A stretch of DNA of 64,000 nt from Saccharum officinarum (Eukaryota > Streptophyta > Magnoliopsida > Poales > Poaceae): NCBI GenBank assembly GCA_020631735.1, contig CM036191.1, positions 37,059,335-37,123,334 of the forward strand, given 5' to 3'. The translations under genes and the position numbers were made by a program. This document shows positions 12,766 to 24,268 of the stretch, in pieces; positions within the stretch are counted from its first letter, which is position 1, and every line of letters starts with the position of its first letter. Under the pieces are notes generated by a model, which saw nothing but the letters and a program-made list of their open reading frames with translations, did no database searches and was not told where the DNA came from.

Positions 12766-13916
12766 TGTCGCGGGGTCAAAACCGTGGCAAGCATTGTTGT
12801 TCGAGGTGGTGTCAGAGTACGTGTCTTGGTGGCTTGGGTGGACTCAAGAACACAAGAATCACAGAGAGGACGCAACGGTTTATCCTCGTTCGGGCCAATC
12901 AGTGCCCTACGTCCAGCAGCTGATGATCCTTCTACTCAAGAGCACCCAAAATCAGGGGGTTACAACAGAGTGTACATGAGAAGGAGAGAGATTTGGTAGG
13001 GGATCGCTCGGTGTGTATCCTGAGGCCGCCTCGCCGCCGGTGGAGCCTTCCCCTCATCAGAGAGGAGGAAGACGATGGGTGTGGTGGAGGAACTCTCGGT
13101 GCCCCTCTCTCTATGTTTCTTTGCTCTCGGTGCTGAGCTCGAGCAGATTGGTGAGGAGTGGAATGATCTGTCTGGAATCATCCTCTCCCCTCTTAGGATC
13201 TGACCTATCCCTTATATTCTGAGATAGGTCAGGTACATGGCGATTTGGGGGGTTGAGCCTATGGTCTACATGCGCCGGAGTGCAGGAGGGTCTTGCAGCG
13301 ACGCTTTGTGGACCGTGGCGATGTCGTGGAGCCGAAGAAGCCATGGGTGTCATCTGGCTGCTCTGTTCTGACACGCTGAGTGTCAGGCTATGTTGGCTTG
13401 GACCGGCCTCTCTAGGTGCGCCTTCTAGAGGCTTCTTGGTGGCGAAAGAGGTCGGCTCGAGGGGCTGATGCATGGGTCCAGGAGCCCCTGGGCCCCTGGA
13501 GGCCGCGGAGGGACTTGTCTTCTTATGTCATGCCCCGTGCATGACACTGTCGGGGGAGCGGTTGGCAAAGCCGCGCCCAAGGGGCAGCGCAAGGGAGCCC
13601 CCAAGCCTTAGTGCCTTAGGGCGTGTCTTCTTGTGCCCGGGCCTTGGTTGGTGCCTAAGGCCGAGAGAAAGCCAAGGATCGAGTCTAAGCCTCCGTCGAT
13701 TGGGAGCCTAGGGCTCGGGCGAGCCCCCGAGCTTCAAGCAGAGGCGGCGGACTTGCTCGGTCTCGGCCTGATCCCTTGACCTGAGGGTGCGTGCGAGCGT
13801 ACCCCATGGGTATAGCCCCGAGCCCCAGGCGATTCTAGAGGGATCGGTTTGGGGGTCCGTCGGTCTAGAACCCTTGATCCTGAGGCTTAACATACCCATA
13901 TATTAGGATTTCGTCA
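12766..13916 (-). repeat. 3' LTR of the Tat-like element
   Basis: Starts TGTCG and ends TCA on the plus strand. It is collinear with 24269-25412 over its whole length with many single-base differences, so the insertion is not recent. A minus-strand TATA-like tataaggg lies at about 13210-13217. Frames such as 13111-13473 (-) and 13253-13468 (+) are chance openings. Confidence 0.88.
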
Positions 13917-14288
13917 GGAGCCCCCGAGCCCTTCGTGGCCTCAATTGGTAAGATTCGTGATGGCAATGAAGGGCTGAACTTGGTCTTCTAGTGACCAAGC
14001 TTTCCATGGCAGGGTGACTTCCGCTGACGAGAATGTGATGCCCATCGTGGGGCCCTTCCCTAGTATGATGGGGGTGCTCGGCTATCGGGGCCAAGCGATG
14101 GTGGTGCTTGACTCCCTGTTCGACCTTGTTGCGCAAGTCTGTAGCCCAAACAAGGGCTCGGTGAATTATTTGGGGAGTTGCTGACCTTGGGCCTGGAGGC
14201 ACCCTCCTTTTCGATCTTGGCCTGCCGTGGGTCGGGTGATCGAGAGCGTCTAGGCTTTGGCTCGGGGCCACCTGATCACCCAGCGCGC
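13917..14288 (-). other. Internal 3' non-coding part of the Tat-like element
   Basis: The polypurine-tract candidate adjoins 13916. The remainder is GC-rich internal retroelement sequence interrupted at 14288 by a solo LTR. No protein domain is readable. Confidence 0.6.
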
Positions 14289-15517
14289 TGTTGGTATTTC
14301 ACCCAAAAATATTCATGGTATCGTATTTCCATAGGGAACAGAGGTATTTCTTCTAGCTAATTCATTCAAGGACAACATAAGGGTAGCTGATAAGGGTAGA
14401 GATGGATTCCTATGGCTTTTGGTTCTATGAGAAGATAAACTCTACTTCTACTTGCTTACTTCGGGCACTGGTGAACACCTGGTCTGCCAAGCGTTGCCAG
14501 CCTATGGCTCTATGCCATACCTGGACGTGGGGGATTACAAGGGACAGATAGGGTTGTCACCACCTGTCGTCTACCCCTCAACCATGGGGCACAAGGCAAA
14601 CGAAGGTAGCCTCTAGCCTAGACACCACGTCTACGCTATCGACTACTACTCTAGTGTTAGCTAGGAACATCCGTCTTTATCAGGAGTCCTCTACTAGAGC
14701 ATCCACCATGGGGATGGACGACGAACCTGCAAACAAGTAAAAGTATAGCTTAACTACTCAAAGACTGTGAATCATAAGAATCACAAACACTTACTAAATA
14801 TCCGTGGAGGTACAAAGCCGGTGTTCGCTGAGATACAAGCGGGGGAAGGTTATCGACAAGCCCGTCACTTCTTCCCCAAACTCTCCCTCACATCTCTCCC
14901 TACTAACTTTACTAGAGCTAGCTAGGGCCTAAGCCCATGAGTGGTGTTGCTCTTGCTCTTGCTTTGGTGCTCTTCCTTTCTTGTGTGTGTTCTTCCATGG
15001 AGGGGGTAGCTCTTCTTATATAGTGCTCCATGGTCGGTTTGGGTGAGATAAATTAGGAAACCCCCCAAAACCAACCCTAGGTGCATTGATGGTACCGCCA
15101 GAGGAGAGTAGGCCTGGGAGGCTGTGGCAGGGGTGCGGCCACACCCAGGTGGAGCCGCCCCATGACTGCCTTCCTCTGGTCGGTTGCTACGTGGGCCTAG
15201 ACCTCCCATGCGTTGGTGTTTTGCCTAGATGCATCGGTTGTGTGGGCCTTTGGCATGATTCTTGTCATGTTTGGGCCCTGATTTGCCTAGTGACTGGGCC
15301 TCTTTTCTTTGGCTATGTGCAGGATGGAAATACGCTTTGCATGATTGTGTATTCTTGTCATATTTCCATGCTTTTCTTGTAGTCATCCTGCAAAAGGTAA
15401 TTCATCAAAACTAGTGGAACTTGTGAGTTATAAGCCCTAATCCTAAGTTTGGTGACCATTTGAGTGGTTTTTATATAAATGTTGGTGGCTAAAAGTGTGA
15501 GTTAAGTACTGCCAACA
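14289..15517 (-). mobile_element. 1,229-bp solo LTR (TGTTGG...CCAACA)
   Basis: Perfect 6-bp inverted ends TGTTGG/CCAACA are flanked by cgcgc (14284-14288) and tgcgc (15518-15522). The duplication differs by one C-to-T change at a CpG, the change expected from methylated-cytosine deamination. Minus orientation is suggested by a TATA box (ctatataag on the minus strand, about 15015-15024) followed by leader-like purine-rich sequence. No coding domain. It is nested in the Tat-like element. Confidence 0.82.
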
Positions 15518-15522
15518 TGCGC

Positions 15523-16300
15523 CATGCCCTTCTGGGGGCTTCGATAGTAGGCCCCGATCCTCTCGGGCCGACCTTCGTAGCCATAGGTCACGGTGCTAGG
15601 AATGCACCAAGCTCAAATGGGAGCCCTCGTTGGGTCCACTGCTCAGTGGCTCCCGACCCAATCTAGGGAGTTGGCTAGTTTTGGGGGCATGCTGCCTAGG
15701 TGCCCATCAATCGGGAGGCCAGGTTTCTCCGTCTAGGGAGTCGGCGTAGCCCCCAACGCCATTGTGGGGCCTCCTTGCCAGCGGGCGAGGTGGCTTCTGG
15801 GCGCGCCTCGCCCTCTGATGTCCTGTGCAGGCGGTTGATGGCGCCTGGGCTGCGGTGCTTGCCGGAGGAATTATGGTGTGCACTGCCGTGCCGTCCTACT
15901 TAATCTAGGAGATGGGTCGTCGGGCCACGTGGAGTAGATCTAGCGGAGATGGTGCCGTGGCACTTGGTGCGCACAGATCTGGGCCGTTGATGGTGGCCGG
16001 TGGGCCCGAGGGGAGTCGGATCCCCTCAAGTTCAATGAGAAGATGTGTGTGGAGTGGGCGGCGCGCTTGGGCCAGTCCAAGGAGTCAGGCCGACAAGAGG
16101 GCAGCTGTTCGCCTCTGCCTCGGGTCTGACAACCATCGTCGCGTCGCGTGATCATTCATAGGATCGTGGGAGTGGGGCGTCCGCCATTCCCAGAGTACTA
16201 AAGCAGAGTCAGAGAGCGGGAGTGGGAGAGTTACCTTCTATTCTCAGCAAGAGCTCACCCCCTAAAAAACCTTTGCTTTGCTCTGCTCCCCTACACATGC
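15523..16300. other. Internal Tat-like region, upstream of the antisense ORF
   Basis: GC-rich sequence of the surrounding element. The last 120 bp (gcagagtcagagagcggg..., ctcagcaagagctcacc) look like the promoter-proximal leader of the plus-strand ORF that follows. No protein domain. Confidence 0.5.
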
Positions 16301-18060
16301 TTGCCACCATTCCCTTCTCCCTTTCCCTCCATGGTGGAGTGGGGGCCACCGGTGGTCACTAAGGTGGAGATCCGGAAGATGGAGGAGGACGGGCTAGCAC
16401 CGAAGGGCGTCCTGGCGATGGGCTGGCACCCCGGCAACGTCAGTGAGCTGCACGCTGGCGCCTCTGGACGAGGAGATCATCTCCTTCACCGACTTCCACA
16501 AGCTGGGGCTCGGCCTCCCCCTGCACCCTTTCATACGTGGCCTCCTATTCTTCTACGACCTTCACTTCCACAACCTAACGCTGAAAGGGATCCTCCACAT
16601 CACGACCTTCATCATGTTGTGCGAGGCCTTCCTGGGGGTCAAACCCTACTTCGCGCTGTGGAGGTGGGTGTTCCAGGTGGTCCCATCATTCCCTGACGAT
16701 GCCTTTTCGGCGATGGGGGGCACCCAGATCCAAGTGTGGCCGCATGCTACTGGCTAGTACCTTGCCCTCGCCTGCCCACTGGCCCTCGACGGTGGAATAC
16801 GCTGGCGGGAGAATAGGTTCTACCTCCCCAACATGGTCCCAGTGCTTCCCTCCTTTTCAGACGAGAGGTCGGGCAGTGCTATCTCGAATGTGTGCTGGCT
16901 GTTTCCCTTAGCGGAGGAGGCCACAGAGGTGCCGGCCTTGATGGGGGCCATCGAGGCCCTAATGGTGCAGGGGCTGACCGGGCTGGTGGTGGTGCGCACC
17001 TTCGTCTAGCGTCGGATTCTTCCACAGAGGGAGAGAGCACACCCGTTGTGGCAGCACTTGGGGATCATCGACCTGATGATGGAGTTCCCCTATCCCATCT
17101 CGAGGGAGTTGCTCACATAGCTGATGGTCGAGGCTGTCAGTGTGGACTTCTCGGGGGAGGACGTCGGGCCTGTGCCATTTAGTGCCATGCATCCTCTCCC
17201 CATGGGCCATCCACTCACTAGGATAATCTTAGCCCCCGGTCCTCCTTCGGTGGTGGAGTGGGAGTGGATGGCCGCAACTCTGACGGGGACACCAAATGCG
17301 CCGGCGCTAGTGTTTGGTCCCCCTTCGATGGTGGCTTCGGCCCCTGCGCCCCTTGTAGGGTGGCTAGCGATGGGTCATGGAGGCGCCAGAGGAGTCCCTC
17401 GAGGCATGGCTAGAGCCCTCCCCACTTGTCGTCGCCCCAACATGATAGGTAAGGGCCGTTTCCATCCCCTGCCCCTTTCTCCTCGCCATTGTTGAAGTCA
17501 GCGTATGTGCTGTATGTAGGGGGTTCACTGGGAGGACGATTGTCGAGATTGGCTATTCGAGTACTGGTGAGCCTCCACGTTGTTGATCTCACCTACTACC
17601 ACCTTCCCCATCGGTGACCGACCTGGGTTGGCGTGCTAATTCATGGAGGGTGCCTTCCCCTGGCGGCCCACCCCTGTTTTCCTTCGCAGAGGTCAAGGCT
17701 CTGTAGAAGGAACGTGAGGACGTGGAGGACGCTCAGAGGGAGGCTAGTGGCGGAGAATGTGTGTGACGTGGCTCATGCGGAGACGACTCGTCTGAGGGAT
17801 GAGCTTGAAGGTACATGTCATTCCCTTTCTTCTTTGCTTTCCGTTGGCGTCAAATCCTAGGCTGAGTCTTTCTACGTCGGTGTTGACGTCTCATACTTTT
17901 GTTGATGCAGAGTCGAGGGAGGAGGCCCACCGTCTGGGCGAGCAGCTCCGAGGCCTTCAGGAGGAGGTGGGTAGGCTATGGGCTCACCTCAACGCCCGAG
18001 GCGCGGAGTTAAGGGAGCTTCGGGTGCAGCCCTGGGCGCTTGTTGTGCCCTATTCCCCAG
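16301..18060 (+). pseudogene. Antisense accessory ORF, gypsy-type PF04195-like domain plus coiled coil (N-terminal part)
   Basis: On the strand opposite to the host retroelement the translation reads VTKVEIRKMEEDGL, then after a frameshift near 16440 DEEIISFTDFHKLGLGLPLH, FIRGLLFFYDLHFHNLT, ILHITTFIMLCEAFLGVKP and FALWRWVFQV. This is the plant putative gypsy-type transposon domain (PF04195 style: F-x-x-G-x-G-LP-x-H-P-F, CEAFLG-I/V-x-P-x-F). Further downstream (17690-18050) is a charged heptad-rich stretch, SREEAHRLGEQLRGLQEEVG, typical of the coiled-coil C-terminal half. Several frameshifts and stops occur, so no intact product is made. The frame is cut at about 18060 by a LINE and resumes at about 22230. 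The function of the family is unknown. Confidence 0.7.
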
Positions 18061-18277
18061 GTTTAGACCAAAGGCATTCACCCAACTTTATTAGAAAGCA
18101 TAACGAACACCTTGATCTGACGCTGGGGACACTAGCTTTACAAAGAAGTGCAGAAACTTAAAAAAACAAGATCAGCTACGGTAGCAACTCCACCAGAAAA
18201 CTCACAGCAGAAACCTCCTAACTCAAAATAGGTCTATCTCCGAGCAACTATAGGCTACCCAGTACCCCAAAAGAAAA

Positions 18278-21200
18278 TCACATCATAGTAGTGACATTTG
18301 CCAAGATCTTATTCATCATTTCATCCGCCGTTGGTATCACCTTCGGCTTGAGTAAAGGGTGCCAGGTCTTGGACAACATCAGCATCTTGTAAATCAAAGC
18401 CACCGGTGATGACATGATCTTCTTGTTAAACACCACATCATTGCGAGACTTCCAAATTGACCATAACACACCTGCACATAGAAACAAGGTTGTCATCTAC
18501 TTCTTACCTCAACATCTTTCCACAATCTCTAGGAACAGCGATGGACAGCTAATCGGTGACACAGGCCACCCCAGGCAGTCTCTCAAGAAGGACCACCAAA
18601 AAATAGCCAGGGGCATTGAAAGAGTATGTGGTCAAATGTTTCATGTTTGTCACACACAGGGCACTTCTCAGAGCCTGACTACTTCTTCTTTTTTAATTGA
18701 ACTCCACACTGTATTCTGTCATGGACCGCCATCCAAATAAAAATCTTCACCTTCAGAGGGGTGGGACTTTTCCAGATCAACATAGCTCTAGTGTTAGTAA
18801 CCCCTCCATATGTCAGTGTTTTGTACAAGGAACTCATAGTATATCTGCCTGATTTTTCTAGTACCCAGCAAACTGTATCAGTTCCTTTAGGTAACTAAAC
18901 CTCATTTAACATGTCTAGTAGTTCATGCCAATCCATCCATAGATTATCATTCAATTGTCTTCTGAATGGAATAGACCATTGTCCTTGAATGAATGCTTTT
19001 GTGACCTCTAAGTCCTGATCAACCGCAATCTGGTATAGATTATGAAATCTGACTTTCAGTGGGCAGTCTCCCAACCAACAGTCATGCCATAGTCTTGTCT
19101 GTTGACCAGCTCTGACCTCCATTTTCCTACCTTTTTGGTACCAAAATCTCATATCCAGCAAGGATCTCCAAAATTGAGAACCTTTTCTATTTTTTATCTG
19201 GAAAATACTTCTCTGCCCCAAATATTTCTTCCTCAACAAAGAATGGCATAAGCTATCATTTCCTTTTTCTAACTTGCCAATCCATTTTGCCAGCAAACAT
19301 TTGTTCATCACTCTAACATCTAAGAAGCCCAGACCTCCAAACTCTTTTGGTCTACTAAGAGCTTCCCATTTAACCATATGGTATTTTCTCTTCTTGCCTG
19401 TGCCTTGCCAATAGAATCGAGATCTAATCGAGTCAAGTAATTGGTAATTTCCTTCATGGAGCTCATTAACACCCATGGTGTACATAGGAATGCTAGACAA
19501 ACAAGATTCAATTAGTGTAGATTTACCTCTCGAAGAGAGATAATCACACTACCAAGTACTCAATCTCTTTTAAGCTTTATCACTCACATATCTCAATTCG
19601 GCTTTAGTGATTTTACGGTAGCTCACCGGCATGCCAAGATATTTCATGGGAAATGTCCCAATCTTACACCCCAAGATGGCAGCTGCCTGTTGCTGCTCAT
19701 CTCCTAAGAGACCAACTGTAAAAACTTCACTCTTCTCAAAGTTAATTTTTATACCAGACATAGCTTCATAACAAGACAAGATCACTCTGACATTTGTTAG
19801 ATTTTCAACAGAGAACTGCAACAGAAGCACAATATCATTAGCATACTGCAAGTGGGTGATACCTCCATCAATCAAATGAGGGACTAGGCCCTAAATCAAT
19901 CTAGCACTACTAGCTCTAGATAGCATGGCTAAAAGGGCATCAGCCACCAAATTAAACAGCAGGGTAGACAAGGGGTCACCTTGCCTCAAACCTTTGAAAC
20001 TTCTAAAAAATTCACCTCTCACACCATTGAAGTCTATGCATACCCTGCCACCTCTAACCACCTTACTAATCCATTGTATCCAAGTGTCAGAAAAACCTTT
20101 CCTGTGAAGCACCTCTTCCAAAAAGTTCCAGTCTACCTTGTCATAAGCTTTTTCAAAATCCAACTTCAAAATAACTCCAGATTTCTTAGTAACCTTCAAC
20201 TCATGTAGGATCTCCTACAGAATAACAACCCCTTCTAAGATGTTCCTACCAGGAATAAAAGCTGTCTGGTAAGGGCTAATAACTTTATCAAGAATCGAGG
20301 TTAGTCTGATCGTGAGTGTCTTTGTGATTATCTTGTAGATGACGTTAAGGAGGCATATGGTCTAAATTGTTTAACATTGACAACTGGTTTGACTTTGGGA
20401 ACGAGGATGATAACACCATAGTTAAGTCTCCAGAGCTCTAGTTGTCCTTTAAACAAATTATCCATCATTTCTTTGACATCCTCTCTAACTAAAAGCCAAA
20501 AGGCTTTATAAAATTCCACTGAGAACCCATCAGGGCCAGGAGCCATATTGTTTTTCATCTGTTTGATTGTTATATCCAGCTCCTCTAGAGTGAAGGGTCT
20601 AGTTAAAGCCACATTATCAGCTTGTTGAATCTGCTGGTTGACAGGCCATAAGTCAGGGTCCAAGTGCATGTCTGCCACTTCTGCTCTTCCAAACAGCTTC
20701 TTGTAGTACTTAGTTATGTGATCTTTCAAACAATGTGGATCTACCTCTTCTTGTCCATCAATCTCCAGCATAATAACCTGCATTTTCCTTTTTCTTCCAT
20801 TAGCACACTTATGGAAATAATTGGAGTTAGAATCACCCTACAACAACCACTTCTGACCACCTCTTCTCTGCCATTGTATTTCCTCATCTGTCAAAATTTG
20901 TTGAAGGGCTTTGTCTGAAGAATATCTCTCTTCCCATTCACTTTGTGAAAGATCTCTATTATCACTCCAATCATCCAACATACTAATCCTAGACATTAAC
21001 TCTTGCTTAGTTCTTCTTTGATAACTATCTAGGTTTTGACCCCAGCCCTTCATAGCTTTTCTAAGCTTGTTTGAGATAACATGCTAGTGATCCAAAATAT
21101 CATACTTGTATCTGGAAGGCCATTTGTCTTTTACCCACTATTGGAAACCCTCTTGATTTAACCAATGTGCACTGAATCTAAAGTAATGATGTTGAGTTGG

Positions 21201-21907
21201 CGCACTGCCTCTAGTGTCAACAATGATGGGATTGTGGCCAGACCCCAGCCTAGGAGCAATAAGTACAGAGGTTAGATTAAACTTGTCATCCCAGGTATTA
21301 GAAACCAGAACCCTATCCAAGACACACAAAATAGGATGGGTTTGTTTATTCGACCAAGTAAATCTGCTGCCAGTTCTTTGTAACTCTCTGAGTTCAGTCA
21401 TGTTGATCATTTCATTGAAGGCATCCATCATCTGGATATCAACATTTCCTGACGATTTTTCCTCTACCTTCCGAACCAGATTGAAATCGCCACCAAGCAA
21501 AATAGGTATTTCTGAGCTTTGTACAAAGGTTTGGATATCTTCTAAGAACTCACTCTTCCTATCATCATGTGCAGGACCGTAAACATTAACCAACTTCCAT
21601 ACAAAACCATCTAGCTTCATTGTTAGCGTACAGCTCTAAAAAAATTACCCAACACTTCATCAGACACAGTAGCTAGCTCTTTATCTACTCCCATCAGAAG
21701 ACCACCAGAGTGGCTAGAGCAGGGTAACCAAGACCAAAACATATCTTTCTGACCAGCAAACCTTTCTAGCTCTCACTGTCTGAAAGAACTCTGAATTGTT
21801 TCTTGAAGACAAATATAGTCAAACGAATGCTTATCAATTAACTCTACTAAAAGCTTTCTTCTGCCTTCATTACCCAGGCCCTTGATATTCCAAAATAGAA
21901 TCTTCAT
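18278..21907 (-). pseudogene. LINE 1 ORF2: endonuclease, reverse transcriptase, zf-RVT region
   Basis: It starts MKILFWNIKGLGNEGRRKLL at 21907. Endonuclease motifs follow: YICLQET, LGGDFNLVR (about 21490), FTWSN and SGHNPI. The RT domain (20783-19570) shows NNMAPGPDGFSVEFYKAF, LKLDFEKAYDKVDW, GLRQGDPLSTLLFNLV and a catalytic box reading YAND where YADD/FADD is usual. The C-terminal part (19500-18895) has SIPMYTM and RFYWQGTGKKRKYHMVKW, and a last piece (18496-18278) has LWSIWKSRNDVVF. Several stops and frameshifts separate the pieces, so the enzyme is dead. The family makes a nicking endonuclease/RT that copies its own RNA at the target. Confidence 0.88.
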
Positions 21908-22230
21908 CCTTGATCAATTATTGATAAATTAGAACCGATAATAGCTCCATTTCCACCCAACTCTAAATCATCATTCTGTCGTGTCAAAGAACTCTCATCG
22001 ACTGGGCTATCTCCATGTGCATTTTCACCAGAGCTCTCAGGAATTGAAGAAAGCTTTTTCTTGGTGTTCTGTAGGGCTAGCAAAGCTTCCTCTTTAGCTT
22101 GAATCAAGGAAATGTTTGCATTTCTGGTTGATTCATCATACCCAAGAGAGAAACCACAAACTCTAGCCAGAAGATCCAAAGAACAGGAGGAATTAAAGGG
22201 AGGAGGCATAGAAGAAGATGTTATACCTTT
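21904..22230 (-). pseudogene. LINE 1 ORF1, C-terminal part
   Basis: About 108 codons end GSNLSIIDQG at the TGA 21904-21906. The stretch DLLARVCGFSLGYDEST and an Ala/Lys-rich helix (IQAKEEALLALQNTKKK) resemble the C-terminus of grass L1 ORF1 nucleic-acid-binding proteins. The stop overlaps the ORF2 start as ATGA. The N-terminus with the zinc knuckle is missing because the LINE is 5'-truncated. Confidence 0.6.
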
Positions 22231-22523
22231 GGTCCGCGATAACACGACAGAGGTGAACGTGTGGCTCCGCGCCGCACCAGAGCGCTTCCGTGAGGCTGTG
22301 GAGGACAGTGTCTGGTAGGGGGCGGCCTCAGCGCTAGCCGTGGTCCACTCCTGGTTCCATGACCTGGTGGATGTTCACGAGGTGGCAAGGGGCTTCCCCA
22401 CAGATGTCAATGGCATAGACGTGGTGTTCCTGATGCCCCACATAGAAGAAGCCACTGATGCCATCCTAGCAGTTGCGCCCCTGGAGAACATCCTCTGCGG
22501 CCCCTCGTTGGACCGCGAAGGGT
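22231..22523 (+). pseudogene. Antisense accessory ORF, C-terminal part (right of LINE 1)
   Basis: The plus strand reads RDNTTEVNVWLRAAPERFRE, then after a TAG at 22315-22317 VVHSWFHDLVDVHEVARGF and a short acidic tail. Its position, strand and base composition match the broken frame that ends at 18060, so I read it as the far side of the LINE insertion. Confidence in the join is moderate because no target duplication confirms it. Confidence 0.5.
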
Positions 22524-23503
22524 GATGGCAGCGTCTGGCGCCTCTCCTGCTCCTGCGAGAGAAGAAAGATCAACCAGCATGTGTCCAATGGTCGGATTGC
22601 AGGGTGTTATCCACAGAACAATTTAATGTTTTTGTACATACTAAGTTCATGTGTTTGCCATTTCTTTGCCACCCCTATTTCTACTTCTTGGGTGCGCCTA
22701 ACCTCCTCTTCGATAGATATTTGAGGTTCCTTTTCCCTCGTGATGCTTGGCCTTGCCGTGGGTGGCTAGGGTTCATGCCCCTCTGATGGCGCACAGGCGT
22801 CAATGCTAGGTCAGGGAGTTAGGAGGCGCAAATAAACCGGGATGGGGAGGTCGGGCAGGCTCGGTCAGCGATGCATGCGCGTCAGGTGTTCCCATCTAAG
22901 GGGGAAATCGACTCATGGCGATCGCGGTAGGAGGGACCCTAGGCCCTCGGCTCGACGCTAGGTCAACCTAATGAGGTGGGCCTCACGGCGCTTCACGCTT
23001 AGCAGAAGGAGGGGAATTCACGGCAACTAGGAAGCGAACCTAGCACTTAATCTATAAAACACAAACTACAGGAATAGTAAGTAAATAGGGAAAACCATGT
23101 AGCTTCGTGTCTCCTTCCTGAACGCTTTGTTAGGGCAAGGGACGAGGGTGATCTGTCTTGGTTCGTACGCCGGGCCTCTAGGCAGTTGGCTCGGTGATGG
23201 TCTTCCCTTGTGGGGAAGGGCCGGAGCTCCCCTCGATCAGGTCAGCCCCTTCTGGGGGGCCGAGTGCCTAGATGGAGGGACCCGCCATGCCGCCACCATC
23301 GCTGGTCACGCCAGACATATTTTTAGGGCTCAATCGATCAAGTGTCACCATCGCCTTGACCTCCCCTTTTGTAGTCACGGAGTGCCGGGTTCCTGTACGG
23401 GCGCTGTTGTCATTGATAGGGGGTTGTGCGGCTTGTTGCTGCTCAGGCTCTGCCTTTGGTGCTCGAGCTCTGCCTCAGCAGCCTCTAGGTCCGCTTGCAG
23501 AGC
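22524..23503 (-). other. Internal region of the Tat-like element without readable domains
   Basis: Mixed composition, no RT, RNase H or integrase motif on either strand. Frames such as 23127-23528 (+) and 23272-23571 (+) are low-complexity Ala/Gly/Arg readings of GC-rich DNA. Confidence 0.5.
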
Positions 23504-24268
23504 CTACAGGCGAGCCGCTTTCTCCTGAAGGTAGTTCACGTGGCTACGGGGACTCTGGTCTGGCAACGTGAGCATGGGCGCCTCCTCAGCGGGATCTTCA
23601 CCGTTGATGTGGTAGCACATGCAAGGCGGGGCGTAGCAGTCGATGTCATTAGAGTCGTACTCCATGCCATTCTCGATAGAAACTCGAGGAAGGTGCATAG
23701 TGAGGGGACGTTGACCAATACTACGCCAGAGAGGATGGCACTCCGTGGCACCTCGCAACTGACAAGGTACTCTAGCTCCAGCTGCAAGGACACTGCCACA
23801 TTCTGGATCTCGAAAGGCAAGTCCAGGGAGGTAGTACCAGAAGCGCTCGGGCGGTGGGAACACCTCGCCGGTGGCGATCTGGTGATGGATGTTGGCTAGC
23901 ATGTAAAACATCTGGCGGTGGTCTGACACGGTGGGGTTTGGGCCCAGACCGCATCGGATCTGTCTGGCCAGAACCTCGAGATCTACTCCCAAGAGGCCCG
24001 GTGGAGGGGGTGGCACCGGGGACTCTGTGCCCGCCGGTGCGGCCTCATTGAGTAGACGAAGCTCACCATGGTAGTCAGCGACGTAGGTTAAGCTCCCAAA
24101 GTTGAGGACCTGGCCTGGAGTGAAGGCACAGACTGGGATGAAGAATTCACTGGGGAAGCGGACACCGCCGTCTAGGGCAGCGCCGCTTGCTCTAGTGATG
24201 AGGCAGGTGACTCCGACCACCGTAGAGCCTGAATCGCACTTGACGCTGCCCCTACCTGGCGCATCAGC
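23504..24268 (-). pseudogene. gag-leader-like frame of the Tat-like element
   Basis: A minus-strand frame of about 250 codons begins just inside the 5' LTR, directly after the PBS-like site. It contains SLTYVADYHGELRLLNE and a Pro-run followed by LGVDLEVLARQIRCGLG, then QMFYMLANIHHQIATGEVFP. These phrases resemble the N-terminal gag region of grass Tat-lineage elements, but no gag core, zinc knuckle or pol follows. The first Met of the open frame lies in the LTR, so the true start is unknown. A real but possibly degenerate retroelement frame. Confidence 0.5.

Larger units (their letters stand above)
18060..22230 (-). mobile_element. L1-type LINE 1, minus strand, 5'-truncated
   Basis: It contains, in minus-strand order, the end of ORF1, an apurinic-endonuclease domain, reverse transcriptase and a zf-RVT-type C-terminal region. 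The 3' end near 18065 carries aataaag on the minus strand. The 5' edge lies within ORF1 at about 22230, so it is truncated. I could not find a target-site duplication, and both boundaries are uncertain by some tens of bases. It splits the antisense accessory ORF. Confidence 0.85.

Noticed and set aside
18050..22240. cctttggtc-like sequences at both LINE 1 borders taken as a target duplication
   Set aside because: They are in inverted, not direct, orientation, so they cannot be a target-site duplication.
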